The notes under the pieces are model-generated. The model was not told the DNA's origin, searched no databases, and saw only the letters and a list, made by a program, of their open reading frames with translations. Positions 47,669-56,025 of a stretch of DNA of 64,000 nucleotides are shown one piece after another. The position numbers and the translations under genes were made by a program. This stretch comes from Vibrio coralliirubri (GTDB taxonomy: Bacteria > Pseudomonadota > Gammaproteobacteria > Enterobacterales > Vibrionaceae), in assembly GCF_024347375.1 (NCBI RefSeq), contig NZ_AP025470.1, positions 186,001-250,000 of the forward strand, written 5' to 3'. Position 1 is the first letter of the stretch, and every line of letters begins with the position of its first letter.

Positions 47669-48016
47669 ATGCCGAATCTAGTTCTAGAGTACTCCAATTC
47701 AGTGGATGAGCGAGTAAATATCCAAGGCTTACTGGAAGATCTTCACCAAGTCGCTCTCACATGTGGCTTGTTTGATGTGCCGTCAGTGAAGTCTCGTTCA
47801 TTGCGCTGCCACAATTGGTTGGTCGGTGATGAGGAAGATAGTGTAGACTTTATTCATATCAGCTTTGAGTTACTTTCGGGACGAACGGAAGAGCAAAAGC
47901 GAGAATTGTCACGATCGTTAATGCAGGTCCTGCAAGAACAAGCGAGTCATGTAAGAAGCTTAACGGTGAATATTCGTGATATGGATAAAAGTTGCTTTCA
48001 AAAAGTAATAAACTAA
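47669..48016 (+). CDS. CHMI-family tautomerase-like protein
   Basis: This 115-residue protein is similar to 5-carboxymethyl-2-hydroxymuconate delta-isomerase. The N-terminal MPNLVLEYS places a proline directly after the initiator Met, as required for the catalytic Pro1 of the tautomerase superfamily. A SVKSRSLRC segment and an IHISFELLSGRTEEQK segment match the family. No homoprotocatechuate pathway genes lie nearby, so the physiological substrate is unknown. The ribosome site AGGAAG is good. It may be co-transcribed with the DUF805 gene 45 bases downstream. Confidence 0.82.
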   Translation: MPNLVLEYSNSVDERVNIQGLLEDLHQVALTCGLFDVPSVKSRSLRCHNWLVGDEEDSVDFIHISFELLSGRTEEQKRELSRSLMQVLQEQASHVRSLTVNIRDMDKSCFQKVIN

Positions 48017-48061
48017 CCATTGCTGCTGACTTTTAGCGGCGTATAAATTTGAGTATTTAAG

Positions 48062-48490
48062 ATGTCGATGAAAGAATTACTGCTCTCTTTCAAGGGGAGA
48101 ATTGGTCGTAAGACTTACTGGATTTGGAATATTTTCTACTACATAGCGATTACCGGTTTTGCTTCTGGTATCTCTGTGTTGTTCCCTGCTTACTCTTATA
48201 TCCTGCTACCAATCTTCCTATTGATGCTTGTGATTCCAGATCTGGCGGTAACCGCTAAGCGCTGGCACGACCGCAATAAGTCTAATTACTGGCTACTATT
48301 GAATGTGCCATTAGTATTGGGTCGTTTAGCTTCGCCAATGGCTGCAACGACGACAGAGTCGGTATCGCCAATTCATATGGCGGCAACCGTCGCGGCATTA
48401 GTGTGTGGTTTGTGGATTCTAATTGAGTGTGGCTTGTTGAAAGGCACAGAAGGCCGTAATGACTACGGCGAAGACCCATGTAAATATTGA
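48062..48490 (+). CDS. DUF805 membrane protein
   Basis: This is a 142-residue inner-membrane protein with four predicted helices, of the DUF805 family, whose function is unknown. The family marks are FKGRIGRKTYWIWN before helix 1, AKRWHDRNKSNYWLL in the middle loop and the C-terminal GTEGRNDYGEDP. ATGs at codons 1 and 3 are both possible. It lies 45 bases after the tautomerase-like gene and ends at a strong terminator. Confidence 0.9.
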   Translation: MSMKELLLSFKGRIGRKTYWIWNIFYYIAITGFASGISVLFPAYSYILLPIFLLMLVIPDLAVTAKRWHDRNKSNYWLLLNVPLVLGRLASPMAATTTESVSPIHMAATVAALVCGLWILIECGLLKGTEGRNDYGEDPCKY

Positions 48491-48506
48491 ACAGCGAATC
48501 AATAAG

Positions 48507-48536
48507 AAGGGAGCATTACGCTCCCTTTTTTCTTTT
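48507..48536 (+). terminator. Terminator of the DUF805 gene
   Basis: AAGGGAGC pairs with GCTCCCTT around ATTAC and is followed by T-rich sequence. Confidence 0.9.
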
Positions 48537-48551
48537 TAGTACTTACTACTT

Positions 48552-48902
48552 TCAGTACATTTTAGGTTCGGTATTTGGCTTAAAAGGCACGACATTTTCA
48601 GGCAGAGATTCTTCAAAGCCGCAGCGCCCTTCGAGTGCATCTTGGAACTTACAGACCTGGCAGCGTAGCTCTTGCATGAGTACGACATTAGCATGGTGTG
48701 GGTTTTTACAACGGCTAACCACTAAGTCGATGTGACTTTGTTGTGCGCGAAGTCGGTCTTGCATCACGTCTGAAGCCGAGCAGATCATCTGTTCGCACAT
48801 CTCGTGTTTGAATTGATTGAATGCTTTCGGATCGCTTTTCGCGAGTTGGACAAGTTCATCAAAGGGTGGTAGTTTTTGAGAGGGTTGTGGATGCGCCATC
48901 AT
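48552..48902 (-). CDS. Small Cys-containing protein, DUF3135-like
   Basis: This is a 116-residue soluble protein. I recognise it tentatively as the DUF3135 family, which has no known function. It has an N-terminal PPFDELVQLAKSDPKAFNQFK segment and a helical middle with QDRLRAQQSHID. A C-terminal part has cysteines in MICSASD, SRCKNPHHAN and ELRCQVCKFQ, so a metal- or cluster-binding role is possible. It sits upstream of the convergent DUF805 terminator. Confidence 0.65.
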   Translation of the reverse strand: MMAHPQPSQKLPPFDELVQLAKSDPKAFNQFKHEMCEQMICSASDVMQDRLRAQQSHIDLVVSRCKNPHHANVVLMQELRCQVCKFQDALEGRCGFEESLPENVVPFKPNTEPKMY

Positions 48903-49021
48903 TCCTTCCTTAGCATTAAGCGTGTTTCATATGCTCTAAGCTTAAGAAAGAAATCTGTACAAATTTCAATCTATTTGTGTTTTCTCAATATTGAGACGGT
49001 ATTAATCGCTTACCGTTACAA

Positions 49022-49642
49022 TCAAAGTGCGGGTGTTAAGGTATAAGTACAGCGTCGTTCGCCAGCAATGATGTGTTCTGTACGGCTCACGTGGCACTCA
49101 TCTTTTAGTAACTCAGTAAACACATTGAGCTCAGATTGGCACAGACTAGGGCAGCGAGTTGCAGCCTTACAGATAGGGCAGTGGTTCTCAATCAAGATGT
49201 AGTGATCATCATGCTCTTGAAGCTCAGCCATGTAGCCTTCGTCTTCACGAAGTTGGGTGAGTTTTTTAAGCTTGCTGATGAGTGAATCACAGTCAGACAA
49301 TGCAGTTTGATACTGCTTAAGTGTGTGTTGTTCACGCTCGGCAGCAACCTTAGCCAGTCCTTCTTTACCAAATAGATTCTCCACAGCATCAATCACTTGA
49401 ATCGTGAGTTCACCATGTCGGTCTGAAAATTGGCTATGACCTTGTTGAGTTAGGGACCAGTGGCGAGTCGGGCGACCCACTTTCACTTTCACATCATGAA
49501 ACGCAAGAATACCGTCATCTTCCAGGCTTTGCAGATGTTGCCTTGCACCCATTGTCGTCATGCCAAATTCTTCTGACAGTTGTTTCGCGGTTACCGCGCC
49601 TTGACGCTTAATGGTCTGTAAGATTTTGTCGCTTGTTTTCAT
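49022..49642 (-). CDS. HTH regulator with C-terminal cysteine cluster (SufR-like)
   Basis: This 206-residue protein has an N-terminal winged helix (TAKQLSEEFGMTTMGARQHLQSLEDDG, then KVGRPTRHWSLT), a helical middle, and a C-terminal ENHCPICKAATRCPSLCQSE cluster plus further Cys residues near the end. This layout resembles SufR-type regulators that bind an Fe-S cluster. No suf or isc genes adjoin, so the target is unknown. A good ribosome site (AGGTAGGGATAGT) precedes the ATG. It is transcribed alone, facing away from glpX. Confidence 0.75.
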   Translation of the reverse strand: MKTSDKILQTIKRQGAVTAKQLSEEFGMTTMGARQHLQSLEDDGILAFHDVKVKVGRPTRHWSLTQQGHSQFSDRHGELTIQVIDAVENLFGKEGLAKVAAEREQHTLKQYQTALSDCDSLISKLKKLTQLREDEGYMAELQEHDDHYILIENHCPICKAATRCPSLCQSELNVFTELLKDECHVSRTEHIIAGERRCTYTLTPAL

Positions 49643-49787
49643 ACTATCCCTACCTCATGAACCCTACTATTATGAGGCAAGGTGTTTATAAAGCAAACCA
49701 TTTACTATATTGATAGTAATTTACTCGATAGATAGCGTTATACTCTATTGGCTGCCATGGTGAGATTCTGCTGCGCTAATAAAACAA

Positions 49788-49812
49788 AAGGCTGATACTT
49801 GGTATCAGCCTT
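49788..49812 (-). terminator. Terminator of glpX
   Basis: AAGGCTGATAC pairs with GTATCAGCCTT around a three-base loop and is followed on the minus strand by TTGTTTTATT. Confidence 0.9.
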
Positions 49813-49840
49813 CGAATATTCTGTTTAACCGAGTTTTGGC

Positions 49841-50848
49841 TTACAGGATATGACCTACTACTTCTGGGTCTTTACGCTCTAGGTAGTGGATAGATTTGAT
49901 GCGGCGAATCGTACGGCAACGGCCACGGATAAGCAGAGTTTCTGTGGTTGCGATATTACCTTGACGAGAAATACCTTCTAGCAGGTCACCCTTAGTGATG
50001 CCTGTTGCTGAGAATACAACGTTGTCGCTGCGTGCCATGTCTTCCATCTTCAACACGATACCCGCCGTTACGCCCATTTCTGCGCAGCGCTCAAGTTCAA
50101 GTTCACCGTGCTTGCGGTTTTCTTCTGTGTCACCTTTAACTTCATGACGAGGTAGAAGACGACCGTGCATGTCGCCGTCGAGTGCGCGAATTACCGCAGC
50201 CGAAACCACACCTTCAGGTGCGCCGCCGATGCAGTACATGACGTCTACTTCGCTGTCTGGCATACACGTTAGGATAGAAGCCGCAACATCACCGTCTGGC
50301 ACAGCAAATACACGAACCCCCATTGCTTGCATATCGGCGATGATTTGATCATGACGAGGCTTAGCAAGCGTGGTTACGACTAGAGTATCAAGTGTTTTAC
50401 CTAGTGCTTTAGCGATGTTTTCTAGGTTTTCTGTTAGTGGCAGTTCTAGGTCAATCACGCCTTTAGCGCCAGGGCCAACAACCAACTTTTCCATGTACAT
50501 ATCAGGCGCTTTAAGGAAGCTGCCTTTTTCGCCTGCCGCCAATACAGCCAATGCATTTGATTGGCCCATTGCTGTCATGCGTGTTCCTTCAATTGGGTCA
50601 ACTGCGATGTCGACAGCGTCGCCGCCCACACCTACGTTTTCGCCGATGTACAGCATAGGTGCATCATCGATTTCACCTTCGCCGATAACAATCTCACCGC
50701 TAATTTCGGTTTTGTTTAATAGGCTACGCATTACTTCTACAGCAGCGCCATCTGCAGCGTTTTTGTCGCCACGGCCAAGCCACTTGTAACCAGCCAGTGC
50801 TGCACCTTCTGTGACACGAGAGAATGACATTGCTAAATCGCGTTTCAT
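49841..50848 (-). CDS. glpX: Class II fructose-1,6-bisphosphatase
   Basis: GlpX removes the 1-phosphate from fructose 1,6-bisphosphate in gluconeogenesis. The 335-residue product has GRGDKNAADGAAVE, GEGEIDDAPMLYIGE and DIAVDPIEGTR, the metal and phosphate sites of the Li-sensitive phosphatase superfamily, and GGAPEGVVSAAVIR. glpF and glpK, its E. coli partners, are absent here, and it diverges from zapB. A LacI-type palindrome (GGAAACGTTTGC) lies in the promoter region. Confidence 0.96.
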   Translation of the reverse strand: MKRDLAMSFSRVTEGAALAGYKWLGRGDKNAADGAAVEVMRSLLNKTEISGEIVIGEGEIDDAPMLYIGENVGVGGDAVDIAVDPIEGTRMTAMGQSNALAVLAAGEKGSFLKAPDMYMEKLVVGPGAKGVIDLELPLTENLENIAKALGKTLDTLVVTTLAKPRHDQIIADMQAMGVRVFAVPDGDVAASILTCMPDSEVDVMYCIGGAPEGVVSAAVIRALDGDMHGRLLPRHEVKGDTEENRKHGELELERCAEMGVTAGIVLKMEDMARSDNVVFSATGITKGDLLEGISRQGNIATTETLLIRGRCRTIRRIKSIHYLERKDPEVVGHIL

Positions 50849-51172
50849 GCGGACTCCAAAATTTTCAAAGGGGGAATAGAAATTTCGCGGCGAATTTTAC
50901 CATATCCAAAAGGAAACGTTTGCCTTTTTGTTTTTTGGAGATTGCTCTCGATCAATTCGCAGTGGAAAACAGTTATTATTCATCAAAATAATCGGTTTGC
51001 CGTTGTGGTGGTAATCGTTCACGTCAATATTCGGTAAAAAGCGCTGTTTTTTTCATCGAATGGCGCAAAATATCGAATATATTGAGTGTTTATCCTTGCT
51101 CTGCTGAGTAGAATGGGGAAATAAGTGGAGTGAACCTTCACCATCAAACGGATAACTTAAAGGTAGGCCAGA
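50849..51172. other. Divergent promoter region glpX / zapB
   Basis: About 324 bases with no gene. It contains a LacI-type palindrome at 50912-50923 and otherwise AT-rich sequence. Promoters cannot be assigned exactly. Confidence 0.6.
50912..50923. promoter_or_regulatory. Candidate LacI-family operator (Cra/PurR type)
   Basis: GGAAACGTTTGC has the AAACGTTT core common to Cra and PurR sites. It lies about 65 bases upstream of glpX, a gluconeogenic gene, which fits Cra better, but the match is partial. Confidence 0.4.
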
Positions 51173-51415
51173 ATGTCTTTTGAAGTACTAGAGCAGCTAG
51201 AAGCAAAAATTCAAACAGCAGTAGATACAATTGCACTTCTTCAAATGGAAGTGGAAGAGCTTAAAGAAGAGAAACAAGCACTAGCAACAGAAGCTGGTGA
51301 GCTTAAAGCAAGCCGTCACGAGCTAGAGCAAAAAACTCAGCAAATGCAGGAAGAGCATTCAGCATGGCAAGATCGCATCCGTAACCTTCTTGGTAAAATG
51401 GATGAAGTAGAGTAA
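51173..51415 (+). CDS. zapB: Cell division protein ZapB
   Basis: ZapB is a small coiled-coil protein that bundles at the division site and links ZapA-FtsZ to MatP. The 80-residue sequence is almost entirely heptad repeats (MSFEVLEQLEAKIQTAVDTI start, then Glu/Lys/Gln-rich stretches). A final WQDRIRNLLGKMDEVE matches the family C-terminus. A clear ribosome site precedes it and a strong terminator follows. Confidence 0.96.
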   Translation: MSFEVLEQLEAKIQTAVDTIALLQMEVEELKEEKQALATEAGELKASRHELEQKTQQMQEEHSAWQDRIRNLLGKMDEVE

Positions 51416-51433
51416 TCGACTCTTCAGATTTAA

Positions 51434-51466
51434 AAAAACGCCCGCTACTCAGTAGCGGGCGTTTTT
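51434..51466. terminator. Bidirectional terminator between zapB and rraA
   Basis: ACGCCCGCTACT pairs with AGTAGCGGGCGT, with A and T runs on both sides. It serves both convergent genes. Confidence 0.92.
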
Positions 51467-51525
51467 GTTTGTGTTCTAATACTTCGTATTCTTAAGCTTT
51501 GTTTTAGTATTCAAAGCCGAGTGAG

Positions 51526-52044
51526 TTACTCGACCTCTTCTTCTTCAACATCCAGATCAAGTTCTACATCTAAAGGCTCGGCAGAAAGAATGATGCCGGT
51601 GTTGTCTGCGTAGAGGTAATCTTCGGGTAAAAAGGTCACGCTGCCAAAGTTCACTGGAACGTCTAGTTCACCAACACCTTCTTGGCTCGCACCAACAGGG
51701 ATAGAAGCCAAGGCTTGGATGCCTAGGTTCATGTCTTCAAGCTCATCGACTTCACGAACGCAGCCGTAAACCACAATTCCTTCCCACTCATTGTCTTCGG
51801 CAAGTAGGGCAATCTCAGCATCGATCAGCGCTTTACGTAGTGAGCCGCCACCATCGATTAACAACACACGCCCCAGACCGTCTTGCTCTAGTACAGAGCG
51901 AATCAAAGCGTTGTCTTCAAAACACTTTAATGTCGTGATCTGTCCTGCGAAAGATGCACGTCCACCGAAGTTGCTGAACATTGGCTCCACGACATCAACT
52001 TGATCCAAATATATGTCGCACAGTGCTGAAGTGTTGTATTCCAT
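51526..52044 (-). CDS. rraA: Ribonuclease E inhibitor RraA
   Basis: RraA binds RNase E and slows mRNA decay. The fold resembles demethylmenaquinone methyltransferases, but the protein has no such activity. The 172-residue product matches over [40 protein letters not shown] and [13 protein letters not shown]. It ends in an acidic tail ([14 protein letters not shown]). It lies 73 bases downstream of menA on the same strand, a conserved menA-rraA arrangement. Confidence 0.95.
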   Translation of the reverse strand: MEYNTSALCDIYLDQVDVVEPMFSNFGGRASFAGQITTLKCFEDNALIRSVLEQDGLGRVLLIDGGGSLRKALIDAEIALLAEDNEWEGIVVYGCVREVDELEDMNLGIQALASIPVGASQEGVGELDVPVNFGSVTFLPEDYLYADNTGIILSAEPLDVELDLDVEEEEVE

Positions 52045-52117
52045 TAGTATACCTTTTGAACAATGAGCTTACTTTGAGTATATCGGCGCTTGATCCCTTT
52101 GCAATGATTAGTCTCAT

Positions 52118-53035
52118 TTAACTCAATAGAGTTTGAGCTACGACAACCCCTGCAAACAATAGGTTAGTGACCAGTGAGCATTTCACAATCACGGGCATCA
52201 TTGGTGCAATTTGCGCTGGCTTTTCGGTTTCCCAAACAGCTTTGCCATGTTTGTAAACAATGATAATGCTCAGCAAAAACGGCAGGCTGATCCAGACCGG
52301 CTTTTCTTGAATAAGCAGGTAGATAGCGAAAGACGCAAGGGCGAGGCCAAGCAGAGCAAAATGGTAGTGTTTGGCTTTGCGTTGCCCTAGGCGAACCGCC
52401 ATGGTGCGCTTACCGCATTCGCTGTCATTTTCGATATCACGCATGTTGTTGATATTGAGTACAGCAACCGCCATCAAGCCACAGCCCAATGCCGGAAGGA
52501 ATAGGCTTGGTTCAACGTGACCAGTGTGTAAGAAGTAAGTCCCTGAAACACCTAACAAACCAAAGAAGATAAACACCGATAAGTCGCCAAGGCCGATATA
52601 GCCATAAGGCTTATTACCGACGGTGTAAGCGATGGCAGCAATAATGGCTAATACGCCTAACGCAATGAAAGATAAGATACTTTCAATCGAGGTTAAGGCA
52701 TGAAAAATAAGAATCAGTCCAGCGACCATGGTAAACACGATGTTGAGGATGATCGCTTGCTTCATGGTTTTCGCCGTCACCGCACCAGATTGCATCGCAC
52801 GTGTTGGCCCCAGACGATTTTCATTGTCTGTGCCTTTTACGGCGTCGCCATAGTCATTGGCTAGGTTCGATAAAATCTGTAATAGGGTAGCGGTTAAAAA
52901 TGCCAGTAGGGCTATCGATAAAGAAAACTGACCACCGGCGAACGCTAAACTACTTCCTGTAAGAATAGAGACAAGTGCGAGAGGCAGAGTTTTTGGTCGT
53001 GCGGCATCAAGCCAGATCAGTAGAGATTGTTTCAT
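52118..53035 (-). CDS. menA: 1,4-dihydroxy-2-naphthoate polyprenyltransferase
   Basis: MenA is an inner-membrane prenyltransferase that attaches the octaprenyl chain to dihydroxynaphthoate in menaquinone synthesis. The 305-residue product has about nine helices and the two Asp-rich motifs of the UbiA superfamily, NLANDYGDAVKGTDNENR and NNMRDIENDSECGKRT. The N-terminal LDAARPKTLPLALVSILTG matches the family. It lies between hslU and rraA on the same strand. Confidence 0.96.
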   Translation of the reverse strand: MKQSLLIWLDAARPKTLPLALVSILTGSSLAFAGGQFSLSIALLAFLTATLLQILSNLANDYGDAVKGTDNENRLGPTRAMQSGAVTAKTMKQAIILNIVFTMVAGLILIFHALTSIESILSFIALGVLAIIAAIAYTVGNKPYGYIGLGDLSVFIFFGLLGVSGTYFLHTGHVEPSLFLPALGCGLMAVAVLNINNMRDIENDSECGKRTMAVRLGQRKAKHYHFALLGLALASFAIYLLIQEKPVWISLPFLLSIIIVYKHGKAVWETEKPAQIAPMMPVIVKCSLVTNLLFAGVVVAQTLLS

Positions 53036-53105
53036 CGTAGGTCTAATTCTTTGTAAGTCTTCGTTTCATACTGTGATTTGAGTATACGCCCATTTTTCGG
53101 GTAAT

Positions 53106-53129
53106 AAAAAGCCCACTCGAAAGTGGGCC
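53106..53129 (-). terminator. Terminator of hslVU
   Basis: On the minus strand GCCCACT pairs with AGTGGGC around TTCG and is followed by a T run, about 60 bases after the hslU stop. Confidence 0.9.
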
Positions 53130-53190
53130 TTGAATTCGCTTATTAGCTGCTATTTCTTTGAGATAGAGCAATAAGTTGGAGTTTCGTGTG

Positions 53191-54531
53191 CTACAGGATG
53201 AAGCGGCTTAGGTCTTCGTCTTCAACGAATTCGCAAAGTTTCGATGTTACGTAAGCTTCATCAATCACTAGCTTGCTGCCAGCTTTGTCTGTTGCTTCGA
53301 ATGAAATCTCATCCATTAGGCGCTCCATTACCGTGTGTAGACGACGCGCACCGATGTTCTCAGTGGTTTCGTTTACGCGCCATGCTGCGTCCGCAATCTG
53401 GTTGATGCCATCTTCAGTGAACTCAATGCTGACATCTTCTGTTTTCATTAGGGCAATGTATTGCTCTGTTAGCGATGCTTTTGGTTCAGTCAGGATGCGT
53501 TTGAAGTCATGTGCTGAAAGCGCTTCAAGTTCTACGCGGATTGGCAGACGACCTTGTAGCTCAGGGATCAGGTCAGATGGCTTAGCCACTTGGAATGCGC
53601 CTGATGTGATAAACAAGATGTGGTCAGTTTTCACCATGCCGTGCTTGGTTGATACTGTGCTGCCTTCGATAAGAGGCAGTAGGTCACGCTGAACACCTTC
53701 GCGAGATACGTCTGGGCCTGAGCTGTCGCCACGCTTACAGATTTTGTCGATCTCATCGATGAATACGATGCCGTTGTTTTCAGCGTTGAAGATCGCGTTC
53801 TCTTTTAGCTCTTCTTGGTTCACAAGCTTCGAAGCTTCTTCTTCCGTCAGTGCTTTGAATGCGTCTTTGATTTTCATCTTACGCTTTTTCTTGGTGTCGC
53901 CTGCTAGGTTTTGGAACATGCCTTGCAGCTGGTTCGTCATCTCTTCCATGCCTGGAGGTGACATGATTTCAACGCCCATTTGCGGCGCAGCGACATCAAC
54001 TTCGATCTCTTTGTCGTCTAGCTTACCTTCACGCAGTTTCTTGCGGAAAATCTGACGAGTGTTTGAAGAGGTGGTGTCTTCAGTGGATTGCTCGTTCTGG
54101 CCCCAAGCATCACGTGCTGGTGGTAGAAGGGCATCAAGAATACGTTCTTCAGCTTGTTCTTCTGCGCGGTATTGTACTTTTTCCATCGCTTGTTGGTGTG
54201 TCATCTTGATGGCAACGTCCGTTAGATCACGGATGATGGTCTCAACTTCTTTACCAACGTAGCCAACTTCGGTGAACTTAGTCGCTTCTACCTTAATGAA
54301 AGGCGCGTTTGCTAGTTTCGCTAGACGGCGAGCAATCTCAGTTTTACCGACACCCGTTGGGCCAATCATTAGGATGTTCTTTGGCGATACTTCAACACGC
54401 AGGCTTTCTTCAAGCTGCATACGACGCCAGCGGTTACGCAGAGCGATAGCCACTGAACGCTTAGCGTTGTCTTGGCCGATAATGTGGCGATTGAGTTCGT
54501 GAACAATTTCGCGAGGAGTCATCTCAGACAT
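53191..54531 (-). CDS. hslU: ATP-dependent protease ATPase subunit HslU
   Basis: HslU (ClpY) is the AAA+ unfoldase that feeds substrates to HslV. The 446-residue product has the Walker A motif [17 protein letters not shown], the [14 protein letters not shown] pore loop, Walker [14 protein letters not shown], a central I-domain (about 110-240) and a sensor-2 region [21 protein letters not shown]. The C-terminal residues EDLSRFIL insert into HslV pockets to activate it. It follows hslV by 58 bases. Confidence 0.97.
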   Translation of the reverse strand: MSEMTPREIVHELNRHIIGQDNAKRSVAIALRNRWRRMQLEESLRVEVSPKNILMIGPTGVGKTEIARRLAKLANAPFIKVEATKFTEVGYVGKEVETIIRDLTDVAIKMTHQQAMEKVQYRAEEQAEERILDALLPPARDAWGQNEQSTEDTTSSNTRQIFRKKLREGKLDDKEIEVDVAAPQMGVEIMSPPGMEEMTNQLQGMFQNLAGDTKKKRKMKIKDAFKALTEEEASKLVNQEELKENAIFNAENNGIVFIDEIDKICKRGDSSGPDVSREGVQRDLLPLIEGSTVSTKHGMVKTDHILFITSGAFQVAKPSDLIPELQGRLPIRVELEALSAHDFKRILTEPKASLTEQYIALMKTEDVSIEFTEDGINQIADAAWRVNETTENIGARRLHTVMERLMDEISFEATDKAGSKLVIDEAYVTSKLCEFVEDEDLSRFIL

Positions 54532-54589
54532 GGTTTTTCCTTAATTCTTTAATCACTGTTGAATACAACGTTATTGATGGAAGCGGTCG

Positions 54590-55138
54590 TTACTCTGGCT
54601 TTGGCAGCTCAACGGTGCTTTCTAGTTCTTCAATAGTGTGGTGATGGTTGGTGAATACACAGATATCGCCTGCAATGTTCAGCGACTTTTCTGCGATTTC
54701 ACGCGCATCTAAATCAGTATTTTCTAATAGTGCAGTAGCTGCTGCTTGAGCGAAGTTACCGCCCGAGCCGATCGCAATCAGGTCGTTCTCTGGTTGAACT
54801 ACGTCACCGTTACCTGTGATGATCAGTGAAGCGGTCTCATCCGCTACTGCTAACAGTGCTTCTAACTTACGTAGAGCACGGTCGCTACGCCAATCCTTCG
54901 CTAGCTCAACGGCAGCTTTGGTCAGGTGGCCTTGGTGCATTTGCAGCTTGCTTTCAAATTTTTCGAATAGCGTGAAAGCATCAGCAGTACCGCCAGCAAA
55001 ACCTGCCAGTACTTTGTTGTTGTATAGGCGACGTACTTTACGGGCATTGCCCTTCATTACAGTATTGCCTAGAGATACTTGTCCATCACCCGCGATGACG
55101 ACTTTATTATTACGACGTACAGATACAATGGTAGTCAC
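54590..55138 (-). CDS. hslV: ATP-dependent protease peptidase subunit HslV
   Basis: HslV (ClpQ) is a proteasome-beta-like threonine peptidase that forms a double hexamer capped by HslU. The 182-residue product begins [19 protein letters not shown]; removal of the Met exposes the catalytic Thr. [21 protein letters not shown] and the [15 protein letters not shown] region agree with the family. A good sigma-32 promoter lies upstream, as expected of a heat-shock operon. Confidence 0.97.
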   Translation of the reverse strand: MTTIVSVRRNNKVVIAGDGQVSLGNTVMKGNARKVRRLYNNKVLAGFAGGTADAFTLFEKFESKLQMHQGHLTKAAVELAKDWRSDRALRKLEALLAVADETASLIITGNGDVVQPENDLIAIGSGGNFAQAAATALLENTDLDAREIAEKSLNIAGDICVFTNHHHTIEELESTVELPKPE

Positions 55139-55181
55139 GAGTAGGGCCTCTTAATATTTCTTATCTTTGGGTATAAAAAGT

Positions 55182-55210
55182 ATATGAGGATGGTGCTCGG
55201 ATAATTCAAG
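55182..55210 (-). promoter_or_regulatory. Sigma-32 (heat-shock) promoter of hslVU
   Basis: Reading the minus strand, CTTGAA (55205-55210) is followed after about 15 bases by CCTCATAT (55182-55189). This fits the sigma-32 pattern CTTGAAA-N13-15-CCCCATnT. It lies about 45 bases upstream of the hslV start. Confidence 0.7.
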
Positions 55211-55286
55211 GAAGGGTGAGTGATGTCGTGCAAACTTATCGGCGGAAGTTGTAAGGAAATTTGGTTAAAGGGGAGGGGGATAAAAG

Positions 55287-55310
55287 AAAACCTCCACAAT
55301 GGGAGGCTTT
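55287..55310 (-). terminator. Terminator of ftsN
   Basis: On the minus strand AAGCCTCC pairs with GGAGGTTT around CATTGT, followed by T-rich sequence. It lies about 55 bases after the ftsN stop. Confidence 0.8.
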
Positions 55311-55363
55311 CGCTGTTTGATTTTCGGCTTTTATTAAGACAAAGACTGCCGCGGAATCTAAAA

Positions 55364-55903
55364 CTACTCGGTGTCTTTCCAAATAGCACAAGGTTCAATT
55401 TTCGCTCGTTGCAGCTTATGGCGGTCGCGTTCTGCGTCACGCTTCAGCTTGTATGGCCCTAGAACCACACGGTACCAGCTACTGCCATCTTTCTTGCGGA
55501 TCTCACTCGAGATACCTTGGAAGGCAATATCCAACTTACGTGCTTCTGCCTGCGACGAGGTTTTGTAAGCGCCACACTGCATGATGTAAGGGATCTTAGA
55601 GATCTGTTGCTCTTTGGCTTTTACTTCAATCTCGCGGCTTGGCAGCGTTTCAACGTAGTCCCACTTCTCTTCAGGAGGCGGCGGAATCACTTTCGCTGGT
55701 TTTGGCTTAGGTTTTGGTTTGGTTGCCACAGGCGTTGGTGCTGGCGGCTCAGGATCATTACTCAATAGGTAAAGTCCGTAACCAAAACCACCGGCAAGGA
55801 GGATCGCCAAAAGACCACTGCGCCAAGGTTTACGGCGAGGGGTTTGTTTTTTGGTTGGTTTTTTCGTGCCACGACCACGCTTTACATAATCTCTATTAGC
55901 CAC
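55364..55903 (-). CDS. ftsN: Cell division protein FtsN (short form)
   Basis: FtsN is a bitopic divisome protein that triggers septal peptidoglycan synthesis. The start is set at a GTG giving MANRDYVKRGRG, matching the family's cytoplasmic head; the longer frame begins with TTG. The 179-residue product has a basic head, one membrane helix (about 30-50), a Pro/Lys-rich linker and a C-terminal SPOR domain (YIMQCGAYKTSSQAEARK, SSWYRVVLGPYK) that binds denuded glycan. It is far shorter than the E. coli protein (319), mainly in the linker. It lies between cytR and hslV. Confidence 0.88.
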   Translation of the reverse strand: MANRDYVKRGRGTKKPTKKQTPRRKPWRSGLLAILLAGGFGYGLYLLSNDPEPPAPTPVATKPKPKPKPAKVIPPPPEEKWDYVETLPSREIEVKAKEQQISKIPYIMQCGAYKTSSQAEARKLDIAFQGISSEIRKKDGSSWYRVVLGPYKLKRDAERDRHKLQRAKIEPCAIWKDTE

Positions 55904-55978
55904 AAGACAATTCAATAGTTGCTGATTCTGCCCTCATGGTAATCCAGATTGCGCGAGGATAATAGTGCAGAAATGGAA

Positions 55979-56000
55979 GCGGCACATCAAAATGTGCCGC
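55979..56000 (-). terminator. Candidate terminator of cytR
   Basis: GCGGCACAT pairs perfectly with ATGTGCCGC around CAAA. On the minus strand it is followed by TTCCATTTCT, which is moderately U-rich. It lies 25 bases past the cytR stop. Confidence 0.7.
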
Positions 56001-56025
56001 AGATTTGTAAGGGTATTTCTGAGGG

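Noticed and set aside
55135..55440. 101-codon frame between hslV and ftsN
   Set aside because: It covers the hslV heat-shock promoter and the ftsN terminator and antisenses part of ftsN; composition is not protein-like.
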